Shown: piece by piece, positions 1 to 10,290 of the stretch | Layout: each line of letters starts with the position of its first letter | Numbering within the stretch: position 1 is the first letter of the stretch | DNA from: Aurelia coerulea | Lineage: Eukaryota; Cnidaria; Scyphozoa; Semaeostomeae; Ulmaridae | DNA length: 64,000 bases | Direction of reading: 5' to 3' | Assembly (NCBI GenBank): GCA_039566865.1 | Contig: CM076948.1 | Span: forward strand, 27,155,001 to 27,219,000 | Position numbers and translations under genes: made by a program | The notes under the pieces: generated by a model | The model's input: the letters and a program-made list of their open reading frames with translations, nothing else | What the model was told of the DNA's origin: nothing | The model's database searches: none

Positions 1-584
1 GCCACAAGCAATTAAAGACATCCCATGTCCAAGATTATTCATGGGAGGATTTGCGTCCTGTCGATTGTTTATGCGTAACAAATGGTGGTCGTGTAAAAAA
101 CTGAGATCATGAAAGGAAAACGTTTTTAAACAACCAGTGCAGTCAACAAATAACCCGACAAAATCATGAATCTACTTGACATAAACTAATCAAACTATCG
201 GAAAGCAAGATCAGATATAAACAGGGACAAAATGTAGTTTAAAAAAAATTGACAGCATCTATAAGTTATCGCAATCGCTCAATCCTTTTCAATTTACCGA
301 TGATTCTGGTCTGGTCTTTCGATTATCAGGCGAAAATCCTCGCAGAACTTATTCTTTTGTCAAGAAACAAGACGGTCTTCTCCCTCTAGTCTATATTTCT
401 ACAGAATTCCTCGTAGCTGAATATGATCAGAACAGCTCGTTTTTGGTACAAGATAATAGGCTAAACTAGCACTTTGTATTCTTTGAAAGATTCGGAAATC
501 TAGTGAGCCATGCTCTGTACGCCAATAGATTTGAGCAAGCTTAGATCTAAACAGAAAAACGTTCAGAGCTGTCAGCAGAATTTA
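1..584. other. Unassigned AT-rich sequence
   Basis: No open frame with protein-like composition, no RNA gene and no repeat copy is recognisable here. It ends at the TA that flanks the first transposon. Confidence 0.5.
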
Positions 585-1102
585 CCAGGTGAGTCAAAAA
601 AAAATTTACACGTTTGACAAGCTATGGAATAAAAAGTGGCCGATATTCAAAACTAAAATTGTAATCTATCAGTCAAAGGTTAACTTAGATAAGAAAATTG
701 TGCTTGGTAAAATCACTCATCTTTGAGACCTAAAAATTAGAAAAATTCCTGTGAGGGATTTGTATGGGAATCGAGAATTCCACATTCCATTCTAGCCCAT
801 GATTTATTTGGTCATTGAAATTGAAATTCAATTCAATAGTCAGTTTCAGAAATAGAATTTTTATTTCAATAGCACGTAAATAATGGACCAGGATGGAAGG
901 TGGAATTGTCGATTCCCATACAAACCCCTTACAGACATTTTTCTAATTTTTCGGTCTTAAAGACGAGTGATTCCACATTTTAATATTTTTTTCATCTAAG
1001 TTAGCCTTTGTCTGATAGATTAATATCTTAGTTTTGAATATCAGCCCCATACTTTTTATTCCACAGCCCGTCAAACATGTAAACTTTTTTTGACTCACCC
1101 GG
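585..1102. mobile_element. TA-flanked MITE, CCRGGTGAGTCA family, copy 1
   Basis: The ends are inverted repeats of about 55 bp. The left end reads CCAGGTGAGTCA followed by an A-run; the right end is the complement of CCGGGTGAGTCA. A TA dinucleotide flanks both sides (583-584 and 1103-1104), as expected for a Tc1/mariner-type insertion. There is no coding capacity. A second, decayed copy lies at 7797-8290, and the same terminal 12-mer caps the elements at 15494, 20383 and 43325. Confidence 0.8.
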
Positions 1103-1127
1103 TAGAGGTAAATTAATCTCTTGTTAA

Positions 1128-1364
1128 AGAGCTATTATCACCCAGGGTGCATTGCGGGCATGCTACAATCAGACTGTCTGCAAATCAAATCTGGCCTAAA
1201 CGGCAACTACAGTTGAGCTAATAGAACACTTCGACTAAACTAAAGCTCTTCTATCTGTTTAACTCTGCAGTGTGAATCCATGCTTTCCGCTTAGGCCAAA
1301 TTTGATTTTCAGACAGTCTGAAATTTCAGCGTGCCCGAAAAGGACCCTGGGTGACAATGGTTCT
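1128..1364. mobile_element. TTAA-flanked hairpin MITE (CACCCAGGGT family), copy 1
   Basis: TTAA occurs at 1124-1127 and 1365-1368. Inside it the sequence is an imperfect palindrome: the left arm contains TATTATCACCCAGGGTGC, and the right arm is its complement around CCCTGGGTGACAATGG. A further paired segment, GACTGTCTG and CAGACAGTC, lies within. The TTAA target fits a piggyBac-like source. A related copy starts at 7077 and a lone end sits near 13560. Confidence 0.75.
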
Positions 1365-1368
1365 TTAA

Positions 1369-2655
1369 CTGATCTGAATTAGATGTACGTTAATCTGCTG
1401 CGACGATAAATCTTCCATTCAAATGCGTCCCTGCAAAAACGACAAAATTGAACAACAAGCAAGAATCGTTGGCTATTCAGGGCCACGCATCTCTATCATG
1501 AAGTTTCCTCTTTACCTAACATTATTGGCCATTCTGCAAGTTTGAGCAGGTTAAACAGTTTTTGCTACCTTGCATCACAAACTTGAACGTCGATAATCAT
1601 AAATATATAGAGCTTTAATTTTCTAACTAGCTAGCCTAGAATAAATTGAAAATTAATTAGTTAAATTAACTGTATATAGCTTAAATAAACAGATTATATA
1701 AACAGATCTTAAATTATATCTTCGTGTGACTTTGTTAAACATGTACACATTTTATCAACTATTCTTTACGACTAGCGTAGGTTGGAATTATAATTCCGTT
1801 CGTAGTCCCCAGGCACAAGCAGTAAGCATCTAGCTAGGTCCATTACCTTCAGACAGTCAAACATGGACAGTTTCATACGGTTGTTCTCAACTTAAGCGCA
1901 GTTAGGCAGCCAAAGTAAACAGGTTATCAACAGACACTGGTTCGCTCATTTGCTGCCATTTTGGAACAAGTGAACACAGTTAAAAATGCAACTTTGCAGT
2001 TTTCCCATGATTATGTTCAGACAAAGAACCAAAATAAACAGGTGTTCAAAGATTTACTTGTTGTATCTCAGTATGGTACTTTTCAGAGAATTTATTCAAG
2101 CGTTCTACACAAACAAAGAGCATTTTTGCCTCAAGGCAGATAGAATTAGTACCTAAATTCGGTACCTACAGTAGGATCACGTGGTCAAGTTGAATTTAAA
2201 GATACATTCAAGAAACGTTTGGTTGACGACTAGTTAGTATGTTGTATGAAGAAACAAGTCGAAATTGTGCTACATATGAGATGAAATGTTTGCTTTATGC
2301 TTAGAAGCTAACGATACAAATTAACATTAATTTATGAAAAGCTAAGCCGTAACAGCTTTAGGTCCTCTTGAAGTAACTTGATAGTTTTAAGAGGAAACTT
2401 GTCTCAATCGTAGCCTGGATATAGTTTGTAAAATTGATGAGATAGATTATATTAAAATGGTAGATGCAGGAACGAAAACGATCCAAAATATTGGCACACT
2501 GAGTCCTTTAAAACCTATGTTATAATCACAGTGTGAAAAGGGAGAGAACGATTTCATTAGAAACTTCTGAAATATGACCAGAAATTATTTGTAAAAATCT
2601 TGTAAGAGCTGACGAAAAATTTCCAAAAATTGTGACGAAGTTTGTCTTGATTTGA
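1369..2655. other. Unassigned, no gene recognised
   Basis: The longest frame (about 1961-2143) begins with TTG rather than ATG and resembles no family I know. The segment is AT-rich and otherwise featureless by eye. Confidence 0.45.
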
Positions 2656-2838
2656 CAATAGACCTTTTAGCTATTCCAAACAAGAATCTGAATCTAACGA
2701 TGTCTCAGACATTTTGTAGCATTTTCAAATGTTTACAATAGTGATAGAAGCTCTAACGCTGCATCAGTTGTATATTAAAATAATATAGAAATATCGCTCG
2801 ATCCAGGCTCTTTTGTAGAGTAGCTGAAAGGTCTATTG
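2656..2838. mobile_element. Hairpin MITE, AATAGACCTTTTAGC family, copy 1
   Basis: The 183-bp element is bounded by CAATAGACCTTTTAGC and its complement GCTGAAAGGTCTATTG. Internally it carries a conserved block like GATCCAGGCTCTTTTGTAG near one end. Related copies lie at 19669, 28723, 31999, 32359, 57557 and 59406, several with the same length (183-189 bp). It has no coding potential. Confidence 0.85.
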
Positions 2839-2868
2839 ATTCTGTTGACATTCAATCGCCATGCAATG

Positions 2869-3395
2869 AGCATAGGTTTCAAATCTTTAAAGAGGCTGGT
2901 GTAAAATTGAGTGACCTATCTCTTTGAACTGAATGACTTCAAAGAACCTTTAGCTAATTCTCAATAATTCTACCGTTGGAATTTTCTGAAATCTTCGATA
3001 TTTTCAGAATTAGAGTTTTTTTTCTTCTTTTTCAAGAATTCAAGAAAAATTTTCAAAAAAACTTAAAACCATCGTAACTTCTAAACTGTTTGACGTAACA
3101 TGAAATAATTTCGAAGAAAACCATAGTTTATGAATGCCTACAATATGGTATCAAGCAAAAGTCTGTCACTCATCTGGTTTATGATTTAGAAATTTGATGA
3201 CGTCACATCCTCAAATGAGTTGAAATGTAAGATACACCGTAATTTCCAACAATATTCAGAATTTTTGAAAAGTCCAACGGTAGAATTATAGATAAGTATC
3301 TAAAATTTCTTTCAAGCCATTCAATCAGAAGAAACAGGTCATTGAATTTTACACCCACCTTTTTTCGCCGAGTTAAAGATTTGGAACCTATGCTC
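2869..3395. mobile_element. Inverted-repeat element, GAGCATAGGTT family, copy 1
   Basis: The ends GAGCATAGGTTTCAAATCTT and its near complement (around 3373-3395) are inverted. Matching subterminal blocks follow, including a GGTGTAAAATT stretch repeated in reverse near 3350. The interior includes TGATGACGTCACATCC, a perfect CRE-like TGACGTCA. A second copy lies at 14866-15475. No transposase is present. Confidence 0.7.
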
Positions 3396-4026
3396 GTGCA
3401 ATGCATTATGGTCTTCACCGTCATCTTTTGAGAGACATTCCACAAGTGCTAGAAATAGGCCTAAAAATCAAATAACCTTTTGTATCATCATCTTTATTGT
3501 ATTGTATACACCGTTTTCGATGCCTTTAAATCCTAGTAAAGGTTCTTGATCTCATTGCAATAGGGAAAAATGTCTCAGGTCTTGTAGATAGGCCTAAAAT
3601 CATAGCTTTCGTGGAATTCATGGGGCTGATTTCATTTTCTGTAAACAAGTAATTGGTTTCAATTTTCTTGACATGCCTTTTGAATATTATGAAAAGAAAA
3701 ACTGGTCTGCTCAAACAACATGTGATAGGACAACCGGATCCCCTTGAAAAAGTTCATGGCCCAAGGCACATTGATCTCGAAATACCTGCCAGCCACAGAC
3801 AAAGCAAAGAAGCATGAAATAAAATCAATTGATCAATGAACAAGTATCCACGCCTACCTGACTCATCAAATCTATTGTTATCCATCTTATTGTTTTCACA
3901 TCTATTCATTGATTTTCTCCAGATTCTATTCAAGTCAAAATCATAAAACCGTTTCGATTTTCATTATTCGATTCAACGATACCGAAATTCGATAACCTGC
4001 AATTTGATATGCATTCTGCCTAACAA
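3396..4026. other. Unassigned intergenic sequence
   Basis: Short open frames here lack protein-like composition. No repeat family was recognised. Confidence 0.4.
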
Positions 4027-4105
4027 CAATTGGCAATAGCATTAAAGATGGCGACAGGAAGCTTGTTACCAAGATGCATTGCGTTATTTAATCGAATTCC
4101 CAACG
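4027..4105. mobile_element. Half-copy of AAGATGGCGG hairpin MITE
   Basis: The segment matches one arm of the elements at 10135-10290 and 42822-42957: AAAGATGGCGA, then ACCAAGATGCATTGCGTT, then a TTTAATCGAATTCC centre. The second arm is missing or degraded. Confidence 0.6.
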
Positions 4106-4197
4106 AATCGGGCTCTTGGGCAACAGGCATGCATTTGGGATCATTTTGTTTTGTTTCTCGTCTATCTTATTGATTTTACTCAATTCAAATCCAATGC

Positions 4198-4508
4198 TTA
4201 AAGGGTGGTTTTGTGATGTCGCACAAGTTAGCAGCACGTCACTGCAGTTTCAGATGCGACTGTCTTTTTATGTGTGTTAAAGGGTCTGTTTCATCCAGCA
4301 TTCCTTGCACGTGCCGTCTGTTGATGTTCCTTTGTTGTCCGCCATTTTCATGGGCCATGAAAATGGCGGCAGCAAAGGCCAACCAAGAGATGGCACGTGC
4401 AAGGCATGCTGGATGAAACAGACCCTTTAACACACATAAAAAGACAGTCGCATCTGAAACTGCAGTGACGTGCTGCTAACTTGTGCGACATCACAAAACC
4501 ACTTTTAC
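4198..4508. mobile_element. Large palindrome (TTAAAGGGTGG type) hosting a second MITE
   Basis: A nearly perfect inverted repeat starts at TTAA (4198-4201) with AGGGTGGTTTTGTGATGTCG and ends with the complement, CGACATCACAAAACCAC. The right-hand TTAA has decayed. Its dyad centre is interrupted by the 146-bp element at 4281-4426. Before that insertion the centre would have been GTGTGTTAACACAC, a TTAA exactly on the symmetry axis. Confidence 0.8.
4281..4426. mobile_element. 146-bp TTAA-flanked palindromic MITE, copy 1
   Basis: TTAA at 4277-4280 and 4427-4430 flanks a 146-bp hairpin. Its arms read AGGGTCTGTTTCATCCAGCA and complement, and its centre is built on ATTTTCATGGSCCATGAAAAT with CGCCAT at the outer edges. 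The same element, same length and inverted, lies at 54826-54971 with its own TTAA pair. The family looks piggyBac-like by target site; that assignment is inference. Confidence 0.88.
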
Positions 4509-4719
4509 GCAGCATGAAATTAGGCAACCTTGACGAATAGGACTTCCATCGGACTGCAATGCATTCCGGTAACATCCAAAAATATTTCCCCTTGTTTTTG
4601 GAAACCTCGTGATCCCATTGTCCCGAATCAAGATCGTAAAACCGTTTCAATTGATGCCATTCGATTTAAAAATACCTGAATGCAAAAACCTGCTGCCAAT
4701 TAACGCTTTACTCATAACA

Positions 4720-5544
4720 TAGCCTGCGTGCAGACTTTACTTTCCACTGCGAAGGAGAGCCTATGAGGATCTTGTAAAGTCTGCGAATTAGCGCCCATTA
4801 TCAAGTTCTGAATAAAAAGTTTCTCCTGCGAAGAGGAGCTCAATCTTGCGCAATAAATTGACGCCTCCAACAGGAAGGAAGAATGATCCCTATCATGCGA
4901 AGAGAATCCCATCCCACCCACACAACTTCAGAGCCTGCAAACTGCAGAGTTAATAGGCATGAAAGACTCACCAGTGATTCAAGAACCCCACTTGCTGACA
5001 CATGTCTAAACCAACACACCATTACCCATCTGATGATCAGGTAATCAAATGAAAGTTTAGGCCTAGCCTGAAGTAAACATTCTGTCCTCGGAGCGGAGAA
5101 ACTTTCAAAGAATTGCCTCATGATCGTTGTAGACTTCCTTCACCTTGAGAATATGCTTGACTGTTATAATTCCTTTCAAAGCAAAGTTTCATCCCAAGTT
5201 ATCAAGTCCCGAAGACAGGCAAACTGGGCGGCCCACTTCATCATCGGCGAACTCGTTTACCACGCACAGCAACTTCCTCAATTTTAAATTTACGAAAACG
5301 GTTTCGTGTTGTGTCGCAAACAATAACCACAAAGGGTTGTGAAAAACGTGACGATCCTGTCGGCTTTTGATTGGGTCCTTAGAATCTCAAACTAGATACT
5401 GATTGGCTAACAGACAATAGCCGGACAAAGGCGAGTATCATTGCGTAAGATCTCAGAACTCAATAATGGGCGCTAATTCGCAGACTTTACAAGATCCGCC
5501 TTGGCTCTCCTTCGCAGTGGAAAGTAAAGTCTGCACGCAGGCTA
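4720..5544. mobile_element. TAGCCTGCGTGCAGAC family element, 825 bp, 9-bp TSD
   Basis: The ends are TAGCCTGCGTGCAGAC and its complement. Subterminal inverted sequence extends for roughly 100 bp, including the complementary pair around AGTCTGCGAATTAGCGCCCA. A perfect 9-bp duplication CTCATAACA flanks it (4711-4719 and 5545-5553). An 8-10 bp duplication suits a Mutator-like or Merlin-like source. Open frames inside are shadows, with no transposase motif. Confidence 0.88.
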
Positions 5545-5677
5545 CTCATAACAGTCAATTTAGAATTGAAAATGAATCTAAAATATTTCTCTTGTTTTGG
5601 AAATTTTGTGATCACACGCTTCATAAACAGTTTATTCTTCGTCATTCGATTCAAGAATACTAATGAAAGCCTGAAAT

Positions 5678-6086
5678 TAGCCTGCGTGAAGACTATACCC
5701 AAGGAAAAGGTATAGTCTGCGCAGCGCCGCTCACTGTTGTGTAGTGCGTGCTTCAGCATTTATTTCGCAATGGTGATAACAAAGAAGCTTATTGTTGTAG
5801 CAGCCAATAAAATAACTTTCCTGTGAAACAAGGAAGCAATCAGATTTGAGAACGGCCATCATGTGATTAAATCTCAGGTTTCACTCTGTTCTCTAGGCAA
5901 ACTTCATTAGCAACACAATACTCTGGAATTTTAACTACCCTACTGCAGACAATAAACAAACGCCAGGGAGAAAGGGTCATTCAAATGCCATTGAAATAAA
6001 TAGCTGACGCATACAATACACGAACTTGAGCGGCGTTGCGCAGACTATACCTTTTCCTCAGTTCGGTATTGTCTGCACGCAGGCTA
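5678..6086. mobile_element. TAGCCTGCGTGMAGAC family element, 409 bp, 9-bp TSD
   Basis: This has the same terminal repeat as the element at 4720 but a different interior (AAGGTATAGTCTGCGCAGCG and complement). The 9-bp duplication GCCTGAAAT is intact at 5669-5677 and 6087-6095. Confidence 0.87.
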
Positions 6087-6175
6087 GCCTGAAATCAACT
6101 CTAGCTCTTTCCAAAACAACGCTACCTTTATGACGAATAAGGCTAAATGCCATGCTAGATAAGGCACCTTCTTAA

Positions 6176-6356
6176 AGACAAATGACGGAGATATAAGGTG
6201 ACTTAAATCAGGGGCCTGGGCAATCTAAATATAACCTATTGAATTTCATTGTATTTAATGATATCGAGAGATTAGCAAATCAATTAGACAAATGAAAGCA
6301 CTAAGCCATCTTTTGTTCTATTTTTAAACTAGGCGCTATATATCCGTCATTTGTCT
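6176..6356. mobile_element. TTAA-flanked hairpin MITE, AGACAAATGACGG ends
   Basis: TTAA at 6172-6175 and 6357-6360 brackets inverted ends AGACAAATGACGGAGATATA and TATATCCGTCATTTGTCT. The interior is AT-rich and non-coding. I found only this copy in the window. Confidence 0.75.
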
Positions 6357-6360
6357 TTAA

Positions 6361-7072
6361 GGTATGACATCATTGAACATAGGGCTCAAACCTTTAAAAG
6401 AGTCTGTGTGAAATTATCTTACAATAGCTACTTGTGGCCGTACATTGTTCCAAGGCTTCGACTCCATCTCCTGGACTCCATATCGACTCCAGCTCCTTTT
6501 CATATGCAACCCTAGTGCCATGGCAAAATCCAATGACCACACTACACAGGAGACATGAAATTGGCCTACTATCACATATACCCACCTGAGTACTCTCTGT
6601 ACTCTGTGAGTAAACAATGCAGGAATTTGTACTTTCATTCATATTCTGAAACATAGAAAATATTTTCCTCTTGTTTTTGGGAAACTTTGAAATGCAATTC
6701 ACAGGTCCTCATTTCAGCAAGTTAAGCTATTGTATGTACCTTCTATTGACTATGTATGTACTCAGTCGTATGAATAAACTCAATTTAAATGCTTTGCAAG
6801 AAAGTTGAGTCGAAATCATATTTAAGAATATAATCGAAATTTGTATATTTAACTTTTAAAATGTTCGATGAATAAACAATAAATTTGAGAGTTTAATGCT
6901 CTGTAGACGCTTTTAAAGTATAGTTGGAAGAATGAACGAACACAGTAGTACGAAACAACATTTTAAATTTAAACCTACAATACACAAAGTCATCTTCCGG
7001 AATATAAACAATTTTCTGGATTTCCCGGATAATTTCGAAAGTTTCTGAGCAAACTTCCACTTACAAAATCGC
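6361..7072. other. Unassigned; no gene seen
   Basis: Overlapping minus-strand open frames around 6394-6702 show no recognisable domain. A short stretch near 6375-6420 resembles the GAGCATAGGTT element end, suggesting a decayed fragment. Confidence 0.4.
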
Positions 7073-7076
7073 TTAA

Positions 7077-7340
7077 AGAGTTATTGTCACCCAGACTCCT
7101 TTGCGTGCACGCTACAATTTTAGACTGTCTGAAAACTAAATTTGGCCTAAATGCAAACTAAACATCCACAAGACCACAACAATGAACTGATAGAACAGTT
7201 GAACTAAATTCAAACTTTTCTGTCAGTTCGACTACTCAGTGTGGATCCATGGTTTACGCTTAGGCCAAATTTCGTTTTCAGACAGCCGGGAATTTTAGCG
7301 TGCTTGCAAAGGGTCTTATAATAGTTGTCATTCTGTCCTT
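7077..7340. mobile_element. TTAA hairpin MITE (CACCCAG family), copy 2, decayed right end
   Basis: It starts after TTAA at 7073-7076 with AGAGTTATTGTCACCCAGAC, then the GACTGTCTGAAAAC block, and mirrors itself through GGCCAAATTTCG. The right terminus has lost its match to the copy at 1128. Confidence 0.6.
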
Positions 7341-7796
7341 TTCCAAATTTTGTTCCCAAATTTTGTTCCCAGTCAGATATTTTTGTTATGTTTATATATT
7401 ACTCTCTATCTTGCATTATTCTCCAAAGTCTTCGCGATACAGTTTACACCAATTACAAAGAAGATCCCAAGGATTCTCCTGTTTTAGCATTCTTTTTTTT
7501 ACACCCCCTAACAGATCATATAACTGATTTTTCAGACCACGTCTGCCTCAAACTGCTTAGCAGCAATCATATGTTGTTTTCCACTGCTTAAATTCGTATC
7601 TAGTCCTCCCCTGTAGCCTAAATATGTGATAAGCACGGCTTCTTCTAATCGCGAACATTTTGTGAAACGAACCACATTTTGAAAAGACTGAATAATTGGA
7701 GGTAGGATTGAATTAAAAATCACATTAGCGCACAAAAATCGATGAAAAATCTTACAATCAACTTTATCAACCAAAAATAGAATCATGAAAAATGTA

Positions 7797-8290
7797 CCGG
7801 GCGAAAAGAAAGTTACAGCCTTTGACAGGCTTTGGAATAAACAGTGAGCGGCCAAGATTCAAAACTAAAAAATGTTAATCTATCACAAAAGGCTAACTTA
7901 GTTGTGAAAATTTTGTTTATATCGTTGTGAAAATTTTGTTTACTTCGTTGTAAAAACTTTGTTTGGTAAAATCAATCACCTTTTGGACCAAAACATAAGG
8001 AAAATGCTGGCAAGGAGTTTGTATGGGAAAGAATATCCTACATTCAATTCTGGTCCATGATTTACTTGTTATTGACATTTAAATTCAATATAATTGTTCA
8101 TTTCAGAAATAGAATTTAAATTTCAATAGCGAGTAAATCATAGACCTGAATCGAAACTGGGTCTAACAGATGGGTCGATTTACCAAACAAAATTTTCAAA
8201 ACGAAGCTAGCATTTGACTGATAGATTAACAAGTTAGTTGTGATTGTCGGAAACATACTTTTTATTCCACTGCCTATCAAAGGCTTAATC
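7797..8290. mobile_element. CCGGGYGA-type MITE, copy 2 of the 585 element
   Basis: The order of internal blocks matches 585-1102: the CTTTGACAGGCTTTGGAATA arm, the AATCTATCA block and the GTTTGTATGGGAA block. The complementary right arm then ends near GCCTATCAAAGGC. The right terminal 12-mer is degraded. Confidence 0.7.
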
Positions 8291-8735
8291 CTCTTTTATT
8301 TGTCTGCAACGTGTTTTAGAGGCTGCTCCAATGATAAAGCAGTATGTTCGGAAACTACATGCCACGCTTTTGCATATCAACTTTAGAGAAATAGGCCATT
8401 CTACAGGCACAAACGTAGAATGATTTAAGTGACTAGAGAGTGATTAGAATTGTTTAGTTGATTTTATTTATTGTAATGTTCTCGTTGATTTGGATGATTT
8501 CACTGATTAGAATAATTCTGTTGGTTGGAGTGATCTCACTGATTTAGGGTGATTTCACTGATTTAGCCCATTAATGCTGGTCTTTGGTGGCTCTATGTAT
8601 AAATATGAATCAATATGATAACTTAAATCAGTTTCATGATACGTTGTCTTGATAAATTAGATTATTGATATATTTTCAAGCTGAAACTTTGTTCTTTTTG
8701 TTGCCTCATTTCTGATGTAACGTCCGCAACCCCAT
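8291..8735. repeat. Unassigned sequence with degenerate GATTTCACTGATT repeats
   Basis: Between about 8441 and 8575 a 13-20 bp motif resembling GATTTCACTGATTTAG recurs five or six times with divergence. The remainder is not recognisable and no gene is seen. Confidence 0.45.
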
Positions 8736-8800
8736 GTCATAACGCTCCAGTGGTGGGTCTCTACCTGGGATCGAGCCCTGTCCGCCTGACTGTCCTGTTA
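8736..8800 (+). mobile_element. tRNA-like SINE fragment
   Basis: GGTGGGTCTCTACCTGGGATCGAGCCCTGTC (split here as GGTGGGTCTCTACC and GGGATCGAGCCC) resembles the variable arm and B-box region of the tRNA-Ser-like copy at 14630-14715. The A-box half is not clear. This is probably a truncated SINE head. Confidence 0.4.
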
Positions 8801-8805
8801 AATTC

Positions 8806-9371
8806 AATTAGATTCTGTAATTTCCCAGCTTTAATTGGTCATTGCTTCACTTGGATATGGGAAACTTTCTGGGGACAGTCCTTTTCGAAAGCCTACAAAG
8901 ATAGTGAAAACGACCATCAATATTTCCTTGGATTTCCTTCGTAAGCATAATGACACTTACATGGATTAGCACTTGTCGGGAAAACGGAGCCCCTGACTAT
9001 GGGGAGAAGATTTTCTTATCCTCCCAAGAAGATTGCATGTGCTAAAGAGTATTCAAGTCATTGCTGTAAGGAAGAAATAATTGGGAGATTTGGTCGTGAT
9101 TTGGTCGTGATTTGGTCGTGATTTGGTCATGATTTGGTCGTGATTTGGTCGTGATTTGGTCGTGATTTTAGACGTTTTTGAACGTTTCTCGAAAAGACTT
9201 TCTAGAGAAAATCATTTGTAAAATCTGAACCGAGTGACCGATTTTAACCAAAAAAAAATCCTAAAATAATTGAACATGTTGGCTATCCAATCAGATATTG
9301 CAAAATGTTACTACCTTGATATCAAGAGATCGGTAGCTTTTCAAACAGCGTGTTTTTTTTCTAACCCACCA
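8806..9371. mobile_element. Truncated CCGGGTGA-type element with internal 11-bp array
   Basis: The interior matches the elements at 15494 and 20383: the TTTAATTGGTCATT block, the CCTTTTCGAAAGCCTACAAA block, and the GGAGCCGTAGCYTYTCAAAC end. It closes with a decayed CTAACCCACCAG in place of TGACTCACCCGG. The left terminus has been lost next to the SINE fragment. Confidence 0.65.
9087..9167 (+). repeat. 11-bp tandem repeat, about 7 copies
   Basis: The unit GTGATTTGGTC is repeated in tandem with a single G/A change in one unit. It lies inside a MITE at a place where sister copies have only one unit (GATGATTTTAGCACG), so it expanded after insertion. Confidence 0.9.
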
Positions 9372-10134
9372 GATATCAAGCTAACTACGACCCCATGTTT
9401 CTTGCAAATACAATAATTTCTAATATCAGCAGCAAAGTAATAGAATTTAACCGATTCCTTTGAAAAACTTGTGGGCTGTTAATTAATTTGATATCTAATA
9501 TTCACGAGCACAATTTGTTAATTTTGAAAAATTCACGAACACAATTTATTAATCTTGGAGAATAAACAGTTCGTTACTGAGGATAAATTAGAAGAAACTT
9601 AAACCCATCCCAACTTGTTAATTCTTCGTTTTAAAATAGTTCTTCCAACGCTCCTCAACTGATTTGACATTACAACATACATGTACTTGATAAAATCAAT
9701 ATTCTCCTGCTTGTGTTTGGAACAAAAGCTGACCTTCAGTAATAGAAAAGCTTCCTCATTCCCCTAATGATCCCTTTAAATAGCAAGGCTTCGAGGAGTT
9801 TCTTGTTACGCAACCATTGAAATCAAATCTAGATTGGATTTGTCTAATTGGAGGTGAAAACATGGGACAAAAGCTCTAGTCAGAGGTAGACCAATTTTGC
9901 TTGAATTTGAAAATGATTTACCAAAAATTATTGACCTAAACCTTGCCTTTTGGGTCAAGTTGACCTGACTATAAAGGAATCTCAAGCCGTATTGAGCAAC
10001 TGAATCATCAAAAAAATGTTTAAGTGCAGCACTAGGCTCAATATACAATATGATAATAAAGTAAAATTTGGTAAAACACAAATTTCAGGTTTCCGTTATG
10101 ACCAAGGAACTCAAAGTTCGGGTATCCCACTTCA
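9372..10134. other. Unassigned intergenic sequence
   Basis: The minus-strand frame at 9806-10081 has no recognisable domain. No RNA gene or repeat was recognised. Confidence 0.4.
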
Positions 10135-10290
10135 ATAGACGATTGCGCTAAAGATGGCAGCGAGGAATTTTTCACCAAGATGCACTGCGTTCTTTAATCG
10201 AATTCCTATAGAATCGTTAAAGAATCTTTATTAGAACGCAATGCATCTTGGTAAAAGATTCCTCGCCGCCATCTTTAGCGCAATCTTCTA
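10135..10290. mobile_element. Hairpin MITE with GCTAAAGATGGC ends
   Basis: The left arm GATTGCGCTAAAGATGGCAG and right arm GCCGCCATCTTTAGCGCAAT are complementary. Inner arms ACCAAGATGCACTGCGTTCT and AGAACGCAATGCATCTTGGT continue the stem. Copies lie at 42822-42957 and, as one arm, at 4027-4105. The AAGATGGCGGC core on each arm resembles a YY1-type site. Confidence 0.8.
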
